Shown here: positions 15,522 to 25,208 of the stretch, in pieces
How positions within the stretch are numbered: position 1 is the stretch's first letter
How the letters are laid out: each line of letters starts with the position of its first letter
Assembly (NCBI GenBank): GCA_964517495.1
Contig: CAZFER010000027.1
Location: forward strand, 1 to 64,000
Length of the DNA stretch: 64,000 nucleotides
Source of the DNA: CAZFER01 sp964517495
GTDB taxonomy: Bacteria > Hinthialibacterota > Hinthialibacteria > Hinthialibacterales > Hinthialibacteraceae
Reading direction: 5' to 3'
Notes under the pieces: generated by a model
What the model saw: only the letters and a program-made list of their open reading frames with translations
Told to the model about the DNA's origin: nothing
Databases searched by the model: none
Position numbers and translations under genes: made by a program

Positions 15522-16988
15522 TCATCTGTTACGTTGACGATGCAAGTAATACTGCTGTAAGGATAATCCCCCGAATAATACGATCAACAATGCATTCAGC
15601 CAAATGAGCGAATAATCTTTAAGCACCGTGTCTCCCCAGTTTAAAACATAAACGTTGAAGTTCAAAACAAACAAATCAAGGATCGCCAAGGCAATTAACG
15701 TAAATTGTATTGCCTTATGATGGTGCTTATGATCGGATAAAACCATTCTGGTTGAAATCATAAAGATCACGATCCCTAACAGGCTAACATAAATAGGTGT
15801 TAACCAATCACCAGCGAGCCATGAGCAAGGGTACACCCATGCGATACAACCAAATATGGATCCCCCATAGGCGCCGTATATATTCCCTTTTGTAAATACT
15901 TTGGATTGATGCTTCCTCTTAAATTCCTCAGGATCAACATAGGTGCCTTGCTCGATTTGGATATTCTTTAGCTGTTCGTTAAATCGCCTGATCAAAACAA
16001 ACAAACCAGCCGTATAAAGAATGGAAAATCCAACAATCATACTGCCTATCGTAATGTAGGGATAAGATTGAATTAACGAATCAAGTTTGGTTTTTGTGGG
16101 TGGATATATTAATGAGATATAGATGCCTAAAGCGGTAACTCCCCAAAATGCAACAACATAAAGTAAAATTATAAAAGTGGAATAGATAACATGTTGGCGT
16201 TCCGCATTGGATTTTGCGCTGTTATAACTTGCTCTAATTCCAAAAATGGCGCCCATAATGCCGATCAATGGTCCTAAAATCGCTCCTGTAAGGGATAATC
16301 CCGTGGCGGTTTTCATGGCAGTTGATCCTTGCGTGCTGTAAGCAGCAATTCCCGCCGCTGCCCACTGAGGAACTGTCGCGGGTAATGCCGCCATCACCAT
16401 AATCGTAAAGCTCTTTTTGGGTCCACTGCTGGAAAGCGCTGATTCGACAAAAGCTGCGATGGATTCTTTCAGCATTTTCCGGCCTCGTGATAGCCTCTGC
16501 TTGACGGCATCCTCGCTAAGTTCCAACGCATCGGCCACTGATGCGACCGACTGTTGTTCGCGATAAAAAAGAATGAGTGGTTCACGATATTGAGTGGGAA
16601 TATCTTCGATAGCGTTCCACAGTAAGGCTTCTTCTTCCTGCTTGATGATTCGCTCAACCGGAGAGTCTTCCGAGGGGATAGAGAGGTCATTTGTTTGAAA
16701 AGACGTTTCACGTGAATGTTTTCTTCGCCATTCGAGGCAAAGATTACGGGCGATACCACATAACCATGATTTGAATTTATCCAGCTGATGGAGATCTTTC
16801 AGCCGCTGCCATGCCCGAACAAAGGTATCCTGCGCCAATTCTTCGCTATGGTTCAAATCCCCCGTTTCGTTGTAAGTTATGGCACATATCAACGATTGAT
16901 AACGCTTGACCAGTTCGGCATAGAGTTCCCGGTTGCCATCCAGGCAGGCTTGTAAAATTTGCATGTCACTTTTAACAGATGTTTCCAT
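15522..16988 (-). CDS. ECF sigma factor fused to a polytopic membrane domain
   Basis: Residues 1 to about 170 are a complete ECF sigma-70 factor. Region 2 includes ELAQDTFVRAWQRL and KFKSWLCGIARNLCLEWRR; region 4 includes IPTQYREPLILFYREQQSVASVADALELSEDAVKQRLSRGR. The remaining roughly 300 residues form a membrane domain with about seven hydrophobic segments (around 225-250, 265-292, 305-330, and four more to the C terminus), separated by a short charged cytoplasmic loop. Sigma factors of this group are usually under 200 aa; C-terminal membrane extensions are known in some ECF groups and may replace a separate anti-sigma factor by holding the sigma domain at the membrane. No anti-sigma gene is adjacent. 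Target promoters and the signal are unknown. Confidence 0.85.
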   Translation of the reverse strand: METSVKSDMQILQACLDGNRELYAELVKRYQSLICAITYNETGDLNHSEELAQDTFVRAWQRLKDLHQLDKFKSWLCGIARNLCLEWRRKHSRETSFQTNDLSIPSEDSPVERIIKQEEEALLWNAIEDIPTQYREPLILFYREQQSVASVADALELSEDAVKQRLSRGRKMLKESIAAFVESALSSSGPKKSFTIMVMAALPATVPQWAAAGIAAYSTQGSTAMKTATGLSLTGAILGPLIGIMGAIFGIRASYNSAKSNAERQHVIYSTFIILLYVVAFWGVTALGIYISLIYPPTKTKLDSLIQSYPYITIGSMIVGFSILYTAGLFVLIRRFNEQLKNIQIEQGTYVDPEEFKRKHQSKVFTKGNIYGAYGGSIFGCIAWVYPCSWLAGDWLTPIYVSLLGIVIFMISTRMVLSDHKHHHKAIQFTLIALAILDLFVLNFNVYVLNWGDTVLKDYSLIWLNALLIVLFGGLSLQQYYLHRQRNR

Positions 16989-17057
16989 GACCCATCTCCA
17001 TTATTAACTTATTCAATAAATATAAGTGACATCAAACCCAAATAGGTGACAAAATAA

Positions 17058-17687
17058 TTAAGGGGCGAGGCGTTCGAATATCCAAGTTCCATCCTCTGTT
17101 TTACGGTATTGAATCCGATCGTGCAAGCGGTCCGGGCGGGATTGCCAGAACTCAATGAGATCAGGTATTACCCGATAACCACCCCAATGAGGAGGACGGG
17201 GGATATCTTGATCATTAAATTTTTCAGTGAAATGGTGCATTTTCCCTTCTAAAACCTCTCGATTAGCTAAAACCTGGCTTTGGGGTGAAGCCCAGGCACC
17301 GAGTTGGCTTCCGCGTGGGCGGGATTGGAAATAACGATCTGATTCCTCAGCGGATACAGTTTCCACTCTTCCTTCAATACGAACCTGGCGATCTAGTGAA
17401 GCCCACCGAATAGCCAACGCAGCGTGAGGATTCTGTTTCAACTCCTGCGCTTTGCGGCTTTGGTAATTGGTATAGAAAACAAAGCCCCGCAGGTCGACTC
17501 CTTTAAGTAATACCACACGGGCCGCAGGCCTGCTATCTTGAGTAATCGTTGCCAATGTCATGGCGGTTGGTTCTGGTTCCTGAGACTGCTGGGCTATCTC
17601 AAACCATTTTTGAAATTGTTCAATTGGATCATTAAGAATTTGGTCTTCCAGCAAAGGCTGAAGCAAATGTTTCTGAAATTCACTCAT
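17058..17687 (-). CDS. pdxH: Pyridoxamine 5'-phosphate oxidase
   Basis: A 209-aa FMN-dependent enzyme that oxidises pyridoxamine- or pyridoxine-5'-phosphate to pyridoxal 5'-phosphate. Family signatures are clear: AMTLATITQDSRPAARVVLLKG, FVFYTNYQSRKAQEL, ALAIRWASLDRQVRIEGRVE, SRPRGSQLGAWAS and the C-terminal WQSRPDRLHDRI and WIFERLAP. Length is typical. AGGAGCG lies about 7 nt before the ATG. It stands alone, 69 nt downstream of the sigma-factor gene start on the same strand. Confidence 0.96.
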   Translation of the reverse strand: MSEFQKHLLQPLLEDQILNDPIEQFQKWFEIAQQSQEPEPTAMTLATITQDSRPAARVVLLKGVDLRGFVFYTNYQSRKAQELKQNPHAALAIRWASLDRQVRIEGRVETVSAEESDRYFQSRPRGSQLGAWASPQSQVLANREVLEGKMHHFTEKFNDQDIPRPPHWGGYRVIPDLIEFWQSRPDRLHDRIQYRKTEDGTWIFERLAP

Positions 17688-17791
17688 GAAGCGCTCCTGT
17701 AACAGGGTAGACGAACTGGATTTTCCGGTTTATCGTTCATTAAGTAAAAAAAAGGCATATTAAAATATTGTACTCGGGGAGGCCAATTAAC

Positions 17792-19198
17792 ATGAGCGAA
17801 ACACGGCGGCAATTTTTACAAACCTTGGGTGGTGTGATAGGCGCCAATATCTGTTTGCCCCAAACCAGTAGAAGCGAAGAACAGGCATTGTCGAAACGTC
17901 CGCCTAATATACTGTTTTTCTTCCCCGACCAGCATCGCTATGATTGGACCGGAATGAACAAGGATATACCGGTTCGCACGCCCCATCTCGATGCCCTGGC
18001 CCGGCGTGGAGTTTATTTTGCCAATGCGCTTTGTCCATCCCCGTTATGCGCACCATCGCGTGCTTGTTTAGCATCGGGCAAGGAATATGACCGCTGCCGT
18101 GTTCCCGGCAACCATGTGGATTATCCAATCGACCAAACCACCTTTTACCAACTTCTGCGTCAGGCTGGTTACCATGTCTCCGGATGTGGCAAGTTTGATC
18201 TTCACAAAGCCTCACCCACATGGGGGATCAAAGGGGATCATTTATTGAATGAGTGGGGATTTTCCAGCGGCATTGACAATGCAGGGAAGTGGGATGCGAT
18301 CAACAGTGGGCGCAAAACCCCCAAAGATCCTTATATGTATTACCTCCATAAACATGAGTTAGCTAAAACTCATGTGGATGACTTTATGCGGCGTCGAAAA
18401 GTGGGTAGTTACAAAGCCACCTTTCCCACGCCTCTTCCGGAAAAGGCGTATTGTGATAACTGGGTAGCCCAGAATGGTTTGGACTTGATGAATCAATTCC
18501 CCAAGGATAAACCCTGGTTTATTCAGGTGAATTTTGCCGGACCGCATGATCCGGTGGATGTCACCAAACGGATGCATTCCTTTTATGATGATGTGGATTT
18601 CCCTCAACCCAACCAAAGTACCCAGTTCACCCCAGAAAAACATAATGCTATCCGGCGAAATTATTCGGCGATGGTAGAAAATATCGATGAATGGCTGGGG
18701 CGCTATATCAAGGAGATAGAAAAACGAGGTGAGTTGGATAACACCCTCATCGTGTTCAGCAGTGATCATGGCGAGATGCTGGGTGATCATAACCTATGGG
18801 CGAAAACCAAGCCTCATCAACCTTCCGTGGGCGTTCCACTCGTCATTGCTGGACCAGGTATTGCGCAAAATATTTGGTGTGAGGCACCAGCGACGATTTT
18901 GGATTTATCCGCGACCTTTTTGGATTATGCCAATGTGGATATCCCCAGCGATATGGATAGCCAAACGCTACGGCCCATTCTCTCTGGAAAAGAGAAAGCC
19001 ACTCGTGAGTATGTCTATTCCGGCTTGCGCTCATGGCGGCAAGTATTTGATGGCCGCTACAAACTGACCACCGGCTATGGCAAATCAAAAGAACCGCTGC
19101 TGTTCGATTTGCAGGAAGATCCCAAGGAAAATAACAATATCGCCAGTACAAATCCAACGCAATTAAAACGGCTGGAGGAATATCTGAAGGAGATATAA
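17792..19198 (+). CDS. Tat-exported Cys-type sulfatase
   Basis: An S1-family sulfatase, which hydrolyses sulfate esters. The active-site signature is C86-A-P-S-R-A-C-L-A-S-G, in which the cysteine must be converted to formylglycine by a separate enzyme not seen in this window. Other conserved parts are the N-terminal metal site FFPDQHRYD, SSDHGEMLGDH and the late lysine segment AKTKPHQPSVGVPLVIAG. The N terminus is a twin-arginine signal (SETRRQFLQTLGG), pointing to folded export to the periplasm. I chose the ATG at 17792, preceded by GGGGAGG; the same frame could open at a TTG at 17768. The DQ-x-R type N terminus suits the choline-sulfatase/heparan-type subgroups, but the substrate cannot be read. 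Confidence 0.93.
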   Translation: MSETRRQFLQTLGGVIGANICLPQTSRSEEQALSKRPPNILFFFPDQHRYDWTGMNKDIPVRTPHLDALARRGVYFANALCPSPLCAPSRACLASGKEYDRCRVPGNHVDYPIDQTTFYQLLRQAGYHVSGCGKFDLHKASPTWGIKGDHLLNEWGFSSGIDNAGKWDAINSGRKTPKDPYMYYLHKHELAKTHVDDFMRRRKVGSYKATFPTPLPEKAYCDNWVAQNGLDLMNQFPKDKPWFIQVNFAGPHDPVDVTKRMHSFYDDVDFPQPNQSTQFTPEKHNAIRRNYSAMVENIDEWLGRYIKEIEKRGELDNTLIVFSSDHGEMLGDHNLWAKTKPHQPSVGVPLVIAGPGIAQNIWCEAPATILDLSATFLDYANVDIPSDMDSQTLRPILSGKEKATREYVYSGLRSWRQVFDGRYKLTTGYGKSKEPLLFDLQEDPKENNNIASTNPTQLKRLEEYLKEI

Positions 19199-19483
19199 TA
19201 TTCAGTATTTCGGGGGGGGTTACAAATCCGCCCCTACGAGAGGTATTTATTATCATTTCCAGGGGCGTTGCCCGCTGGCTATTTTATGTAACCCCGTTGG
19301 GGTAAAAAGCAATGACAACCTCGGCATCCCATAATCAATCCCGCTTTCAGTCTGCACTATTAACCTTGCTGCAATATGGCTATTTTAAGCAATTATTCAC
19401 TTAAATTGTGGACATAATATCCCTGTTTACTCTATTCTAATAAATAATCTATACTATCTGAACATGAGAGGAAAGGTATAATT
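19199..19483. repeat. Spacer with intergenic repeats
   Basis: It contains a G-run/C-run pair around 19211-19235 ending in CCGCCCCTAC, of the same type as at 45336-45364 and 61278-61298. A second stretch (19258-19308) has two small G/C hairpins around GGGGCGTTGCCC and AACCCCGTTGGGGT. No gene is seen until the pseudopilin remnant; AGAGGAAAGG before 19484 is its ribosome site. Confidence 0.45.
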
Positions 19484-19775
19484 GTGAAAAAACGATCGGG
19501 ACATTCTCTTTTGGAACTTCTGATTGCGGTATCAATTATACTTATATTAGTAGGAATTGCCGTTTTGAATTATACCCGAATCCTTGAACGAATACGGTCT
19601 ATTTTTGGCTAAAGAACAGCGGTTGGATTTTTATCCACCCTTATCCATCCACATGGAATGCACTTATAGAATTACTCATCATCGAGATCGTGATACCCAC
19701 CAAACGGTGGAAGAATACAATTCACTCTGCACCCTCCAACAAAGGTTGAGAAATGAAAAACTATACTTGGGCTAA
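19484..19775 (+). pseudogene. Frameshifted type II/IV pseudopilin gene
   Basis: A GTG at 19484, with a good AGAGGAAAGG ribosome site, opens a 42-aa frame with a textbook prepilin N terminus: basic KKRSG, then H-S-L-L-E-L-L-I-A-V with the conserved glutamate five residues after the cleavage-site glycine, then a hydrophobic helix. It stops at 19612. From about 19584 the next frame continues with LNEYGLF, an LDFYPPLSIH segment typical of the pseudopilin tyrosine/YPP region, and runs to 19775. The two parts look like one GspG-like gene broken by a frameshift, possibly with loss of some sequence. Its end overlaps the start of the GH116-like gene by 23 nt. The alternative is a genuine mini-pilin ending at 19612. 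Confidence 0.5.
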
Positions 19776-22700
19776 ACAACAACTAATTCGTACATTTTAT
19801 AGTTTATATTTCATGGTTTGCTTTGGATTAACAACCGTTCCAATTATTTCCAATCCCATCAACGGAGAGTGTGCTGAATTTTTTTCTCAGCCATTACAAA
19901 CTTTATCTGGGGTGCCGCTGGGAGGAATTGGTACGGGAAAAATTGAAATTTTCCCCAATGGGCGCTTTGGGCAATTCACCACCAATAATAATCCTGACCG
20001 GCCGATCACCAACACAGAGGGATGTTTCGCAGCATTAAGCATCTCTTCCCCTTCGCGCAGCCTTACCAAAGTGCTGTATCAGGATCGCAGCGATTCCATG
20101 GGGATTGAATCGGTCAGCTTGGCAGGGGGGTATCCTTCCACCCATGTTTCATTTTACGATCGTGAACTGCCCGTATCGGTATCACTCCATGCCTTTAATC
20201 CCCAAGCGCCCGGTGAAGTGGAGCGATCCTGCTACCCCACCGTGGTGTTTGAATATACCTTGAAAAACAAAACCGCTACACCTCAGACAATTTCATTGGC
20301 CATGTCGTGGACCAACCTGAGTGGGATCGGCGCCATCCCACAAGAAATGTTCGCGCCAGGAGGTGAATGTGTTCATCGTGAAACACGGAAAGGCCGCTGG
20401 CATGGCATTGAATTGCAATTTCAGCCTGGGGAATCTTCCACCATTCATTCGCCCGCTCTAGGCTCATTCGGCCTTTTTGCCAAAGAGGATGAGTCAGTAA
20501 AAATCTCATCCCAACCCATGTGGGACACGATGTTATCTCCACATCTTTTTTGGGAACCGCTAAAGAGAAATCAACCCTTCCAACCCACAAATCAATCGGC
20601 ATCCCTTAACGTCACTGCTAAAGAAGCACGCCCCTCAGGCGCGGTGGCGGCGCATACTGTTCTAAAACCGAATGAAGAAAAAACTCTCTCCTTCTGCGTG
20701 GTATGGTATTTTCCCGTTATTCAAAAGCAGAACGATGTAACCTATCGGCACTTTTATGCTAAACGGTGGGATTCATTACGTGATGTGCTCAATTCAATCA
20801 ATAAGGAACTGCCCAATTTAAGCAAACGTTGGGACCAATGGCGGCAGATGTTTACTCAGACACCTTTGCCGGGCTGGTTTACCGATCACCTTTTTAACGG
20901 GCTGGGAATATTAACCACTCACGGTGTTTTACTTGAGGATAAAACCTTTGCTCTGCGCACTGCAGATACCAAATACCCTGGCAATCTCGGCTCACCGGAA
21001 GAATGGCTGGCTTCATATTCACTCTTGGCGCAATGCTATCCGGAACTGTTGATCTCACAGTTATCGCTCATACAATCCAGCCAATTGCAAAATGGCGAAA
21101 TCCCCAGCGCGATCGGAAACATCTATACAGATTTGGGAATTGAGCGAAGCGCCGCCCGATTTTATGGCCGTCCCGATTCAGCCTCTGCTTTTATCCTTAT
21201 GATGTATGAATATGGACTCTTAACCGGTGATCAGGCCTATTTCGAAACCATCACACCTGCCATCAAAAAAGCGATTGTATGGCTTTTGGATATTATCGAA
21301 GAGAATCAAGACGACACCCCGGATGGCCCTAACCTTTGGCAGGAAGAATCACAGGGTGTATTTCTTCTTACGGCTGATTTGTGGCTTACCGCTTTGCGTA
21401 TTTGTGAGGAAGCCGCCATCATGGATGGCGACCTTGAACTGCAAACCCTCAGCAACGAGTGGAAAAATCAAGCCGCCAACCACATCGCAAGCCAATTGTG
21501 GAACGGACGTTTTTTCACTTCCTGGTTTAATCCCTACCGCCTCACTGCATCGACCAACGCTCAACTGATTCCTGGCCTCATGCCAGGAACAGCCGCTCAA
21601 TTACGCCTGGGCTGGAAGCGAGAGTTGGGCGAACCTAAAATCCTAAGCACTTTCCAAACGATGGCAAATTACCTGGCATCACCCGGTGTCGATGAATTTG
21701 ATTTTTATACCATCTCATCGCATATGATAAAACCCATTCACACCGCCTTTGTTAGGTCATTTACCGCATCATCCCTAATCCGGATGGGCTATCCAAACGC
21801 GGGGATGCGTTTAATTGAAGCCACCACGCAACATGAACCATATGCCGATGCAGGCGTTTGGTCAGCCTATGCCGCCCTTACTGGCACACATATGGATATG
21901 AACCGGGAGTGCTTTATCATCGGCCCCAGCCTTCCCCACCCGTGGGGAAAAATCACCCTGCCCTTTTTTACTCCCATCCTATCTGGAACGGTGCATCTCA
22001 AGCATTCCAATCGCAATCCATTAAAACAATATGAAATCACCATCCAAAACTTGCATCGCCAACCATCAATTCAACTCAAACAACTGGCGTTTAATCCCAC
22101 GGGTTTGGATTCAATTGAAAATCATCGCATGCGTGTATTTCATAACGGCACTTTGCTGGCGGGTCAGGATTACATGCGTGAACAGCTCAAAGTGTTTGAA
22201 CTGCGTTTTCCAATCCACGTGCGAAAAAACGACACCATACTGATTACTCTATCTGAGCCAGCTGGCGCCGTCCTGCGCGCAGACCTGGCGGATAAATTGG
22301 TCACCAACCTGGGAGCCATCTGTTCGATTCAAACGCGAACTCCATCATCACCGGGTTTGTCGTTTCAAGTCAATAACCTGTTACCCGAAAAACAAGAAGT
22401 CTCCGTGGAACTGTTCAATAAAGGAGAACAGGATTATTTGGTCTTTATCGATGGAGAACGCTATACCACACCGGCCGAATCATTGCAATCCATCCCCTTG
22501 CTGCTTGACATCGGCCAAATTAGCCAACACACTGCTGCGAAAATCAAACATTTACAAAGTGCATGTTCAGAGGCGGTCCGTTTTCTAAGCACCCGTGTAG
22601 TTCCTGGTGAATTAAAAGAGAGACTATGGGAATTACAGGAGGCCACTGACAAAGCACTAGCCCTGGATTCCACCATACGAGGGGTGCGCATCGATATCAT

Positions 22701-23688
22701 CCCCTCCGATGTTGCCAATCCCAATCCCAACTATGAACCACCCGCCATCAGTGAAAATGTAGAGCAGGAATTTGAGCGCATCGATGAACTCACCCAGGCT
22801 TTTTATGATGAATTGGATAATTTAACAAACAATCCTATCCTGGCAGCTAAAGTAAAAGGATTTTTCGTTCCCCTCACATTTAATATTACTAACGAGCCGA
22901 TTAAAAAATATGACCAAACTGTTCAATTAAATATCCGTGTGGGCAATCCTTTGCAAATCCCGGTGCTCATCAACCGCATTAACTTCGAACTGCCCTCTGG
23001 GTGGCAAGTGGGTTCGTCGGATGATTTGAAAATAGACGATCTCACCAATCCTCAAAGCGAACACACGATCTCCGTCACCCTCCACCCATCCAACAATGTC
23101 TGGGCAAAACGTTATCCGGCCAAGGCGGTTTTTTCAGGCCGGCGGGATGATTTTCCTTTCCATCGTGAAATCAATTTTGCTATCGGCCACGATTTCATCA
23201 AAGAATGGTTGGTCATCGGCCCCTTTTCCAATGCAAATGGCGAAGGTATCCATAAAGTGGTTAAGCCTGAAATAAACGTTAAGTTGGATGAGGCATATGA
23301 AGGACTAGGAAAAACCATCAAATGGAAAAGCCAGACATTCCCCGAAGGCTATGTCGACTTTGATTCGGTTTTTGATCCCGATGATTACGCCATGGGGTAT
23401 GCCTATGTCGGCGTTTATTCACCACGCCAGCAGCGGGCACGCTTTGAATTTGGTTGCAATGGGGATATAAAAGTGTTTCAAAACTATCGGCCTGTTTACG
23501 AAAAACGCAGTTTACGCCAACCTGCCCCTTCGAGTGAAATTGTCTATACGGATCTGAATCAGGGCTGGAACCATATCATTGTCAAAGTGTGTGAAAGCAC
23601 CGGGCCGTGGGGCTTTTATTTTGAAATCGCTGACGGAGATGGCTTACCCATGCCGGAACTGAGTTACTCGCTGGAAAAAGCCGATTGA
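19753..23688 (+). CDS. Large secreted GH116-like glycoside hydrolase (beta-glucosidase/GBA2 type)
   Basis: A 1311-aa protein. After an N-terminal hydrophobic export segment (about 12-35) comes the GH116 N-terminal signature LSGVPLGGIGTGKIEIFPNGRFGQFTTNNN, a beta-sandwich, then an alpha/alpha-barrel-like catalytic region (about 370-730) with ALRTADTKYP, EWLASYSLLAQCYPELL and GPNLWQEES. The C-terminal half adds beta-rich modules: a CARDB-like stretch (NPLQIPVLINRINFELPSGWQVG) and a terminal WLVIGPF galactose-binding-like module with a Trp/Phe-rich end. GH116 enzymes cleave beta-glucosides and beta-xylosides; I could not confirm the nucleophile and acid by eye. The start at 19753 is inside the tail of the broken pseudopilin. 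Its last 25 nt overlap the tctA gene on the other strand. Confidence 0.75.
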   Translation: MKNYTWAKQQLIRTFYSLYFMVCFGLTTVPIISNPINGECAEFFSQPLQTLSGVPLGGIGTGKIEIFPNGRFGQFTTNNNPDRPITNTEGCFAALSISSPSRSLTKVLYQDRSDSMGIESVSLAGGYPSTHVSFYDRELPVSVSLHAFNPQAPGEVERSCYPTVVFEYTLKNKTATPQTISLAMSWTNLSGIGAIPQEMFAPGGECVHRETRKGRWHGIELQFQPGESSTIHSPALGSFGLFAKEDESVKISSQPMWDTMLSPHLFWEPLKRNQPFQPTNQSASLNVTAKEARPSGAVAAHTVLKPNEEKTLSFCVVWYFPVIQKQNDVTYRHFYAKRWDSLRDVLNSINKELPNLSKRWDQWRQMFTQTPLPGWFTDHLFNGLGILTTHGVLLEDKTFALRTADTKYPGNLGSPEEWLASYSLLAQCYPELLISQLSLIQSSQLQNGEIPSAIGNIYTDLGIERSAARFYGRPDSASAFILMMYEYGLLTGDQAYFETITPAIKKAIVWLLDIIEENQDDTPDGPNLWQEESQGVFLLTADLWLTALRICEEAAIMDGDLELQTLSNEWKNQAANHIASQLWNGRFFTSWFNPYRLTASTNAQLIPGLMPGTAAQLRLGWKRELGEPKILSTFQTMANYLASPGVDEFDFYTISSHMIKPIHTAFVRSFTASSLIRMGYPNAGMRLIEATTQHEPYADAGVWSAYAALTGTHMDMNRECFIIGPSLPHPWGKITLPFFTPILSGTVHLKHSNRNPLKQYEITIQNLHRQPSIQLKQLAFNPTGLDSIENHRMRVFHNGTLLAGQDYMREQLKVFELRFPIHVRKNDTILITLSEPAGAVLRADLADKLVTNLGAICSIQTRTPSSPGLSFQVNNLLPEKQEVSVELFNKGEQDYLVFIDGERYTTPAESLQSIPLLLDIGQISQHTAAKIKHLQSACSEAVRFLSTRVVPGELKERLWELQEATDKALALDSTIRGVRIDIIPSDVANPNPNYEPPAISENVEQEFERIDELTQAFYDELDNLTNNPILAAKVKGFFVPLTFNITNEPIKKYDQTVQLNIRVGNPLQIPVLINRINFELPSGWQVGSSDDLKIDDLTNPQSEHTISVTLHPSNNVWAKRYPAKAVFSGRRDDFPFHREINFAIGHDFIKEWLVIGPFSNANGEGIHKVVKPEINVKLDEAYEGLGKTIKWKSQTFPEGYVDFDSVFDPDDYAMGYAYVGVYSPRQQRARFEFGCNGDIKVFQNYRPVYEKRSLRQPAPSSEIVYTDLNQGWNHIIVKVCESTGPWGFYFEIADGDGLPMPELSYSLEKAD

Positions 23689-25190
23689 TCCTCATCGTTT
23701 TGGCTGAACTCTTTCCGCTTTTCAAGCAGGCGTTTGGTGATGCCGGTTCCCACGGTAAGAAGAGCCAACAATAAAAGCACAAACGAGATCTTGCGGTAAA
23801 AGAAGTTAATAAACGCGAAGTCCGGTTTCAGCATCACCCGCCCCAGGCTGCTTTCTGCCATAGGCCCTAAAATCAAAGCCAGTACAATTGGTGAGGCTGG
23901 GAAGCCCCAGCGCCGCATGCCGAAACCCACACCGCCCATCACTATAGCAACCGCCACATCAAACAAGCTGCTTTTGATTGCATAGGCACCCACCACACTC
24001 AACACACAAATAATGGGCAGCATGATGCGTTTATCCAGGGTTATCAATTTCGACAAAAAGCGAGCAGAAATCAAACCGCTAATTGCCAGCGTGATATTGG
24101 CGATGATCATACAGGCGAATATGGGGTAGACTGTTTCCGGATGTTCCCGAAACAAAGCTGGCCCGGGTTGAAGCCCTTGAATGGTCAATGCACTCAACAT
24201 CACCGCCGTAACCGCATCACCCGGCACGCCCAACGTTAACATGGGGATCATGGCGCCGCCTGTCGCGCCATTATTAGCCCCCTCCGCTGCGATAATCCCT
24301 TTAGGCTCACCGTCTCCAAAACGATCGGTCTTTTTTGCAACCCGTTTGGCTTCGTTGTAACTGACGAATGCGGCAATATCACATCCCGCTCCAGGCAAAC
24401 TGCCGATAAATGTACCGATAAATCCTGAGCGTATATACACAAACCAGTTCCCCAACGTTTCACGCAGCGAGGGAAAGCTAAACACCACTTTGGGAATCGT
24501 GAAGGTTTTCTTCACCACTTCAGACACTTCAACAAACACTTGAGAAAAAGCAAATAAACCTATCAGGATGGGGATAAAACCAAGCCCATCCAGCAACGCA
24601 ACGTGTCCAAACCAAAAACGGGGCACACCAGCGGTGGGATCAACTCCCACGGTGGCTATCAGTAAACCAAACACCCCCGAAATAATCCCTTTAATCACAT
24701 CTTTGCCGGATACGGTGACAATCATACTTAAGCCAAACACGGCCAGGGCAAAATATTCATAATCGTCAAATTTGATCGCCAGACGTGAAAGGTATGGGCT
24801 TAAAAAAGTCAGTGTTAAGGCGCTGATCATCCCCCCACAAACACTTGCTGAAGTCGCCAACACCAAAGCACGTCCCGCCTCCCCCCGCTGGGTAAGGGGA
24901 AAACCATCAAGCACGGTAGCCGCTGCTGCCGGTGTTCCCGGTGTCGCAATAAGGATGGCCGCAATAGAACCACCGTAGATCGCTCCCACATAAATACCAA
25001 TTAGCATGGCGATACTGGCCTGAGGCGGCAGTTCCAACGTTAGGGTAAAGGGCAACAACAACGTCACCCCCATGGTGGCCGTCAATCCCGGCAACGCGCC
25101 GATCATGATTCCAGAAATAACCCCAATCACCACCACAAAGATGGATAATGGATCAAACGCAAGAGCGAATCCACTTAAAGCCGTTTCCAT
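23664..25190 (-). CDS. tctA: Tripartite tricarboxylate transporter large permease TctA
   Basis: A 508-aa polytopic membrane protein of the TctA family, with about 12 hydrophobic segments. Family signatures include GVISGIMIGALPGLTATMGVTLLLPFT near the N terminus, LIGIYVGAIYGGSIAAILIATPGTPAAAATVLDGFPL, GSLPGAGCDIAAFVSYNEAKR and MLTLGVPGDAVTAVMLSALTIQGLQPGP. With TctB and the binding protein TctC it takes up carboxylates such as citrate or other organic acids using an ion gradient. It is last in a tctC-tctB-tctA operon, 18 nt after tctB. The stop lies within the 3' end of the convergent GH116-like gene. Confidence 0.93.
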   Translation of the reverse strand: METALSGFALAFDPLSIFVVVIGVISGIMIGALPGLTATMGVTLLLPFTLTLELPPQASIAMLIGIYVGAIYGGSIAAILIATPGTPAAAATVLDGFPLTQRGEAGRALVLATSASVCGGMISALTLTFLSPYLSRLAIKFDDYEYFALAVFGLSMIVTVSGKDVIKGIISGVFGLLIATVGVDPTAGVPRFWFGHVALLDGLGFIPILIGLFAFSQVFVEVSEVVKKTFTIPKVVFSFPSLRETLGNWFVYIRSGFIGTFIGSLPGAGCDIAAFVSYNEAKRVAKKTDRFGDGEPKGIIAAEGANNGATGGAMIPMLTLGVPGDAVTAVMLSALTIQGLQPGPALFREHPETVYPIFACMIIANITLAISGLISARFLSKLITLDKRIMLPIICVLSVVGAYAIKSSLFDVAVAIVMGGVGFGMRRWGFPASPIVLALILGPMAESSLGRVMLKPDFAFINFFYRKISFVLLLLALLTVGTGITKRLLEKRKEFSQNDEDQSAFSSE

Positions 25191-25208
25191 AATTAATTTA
25201 ATTTACCC

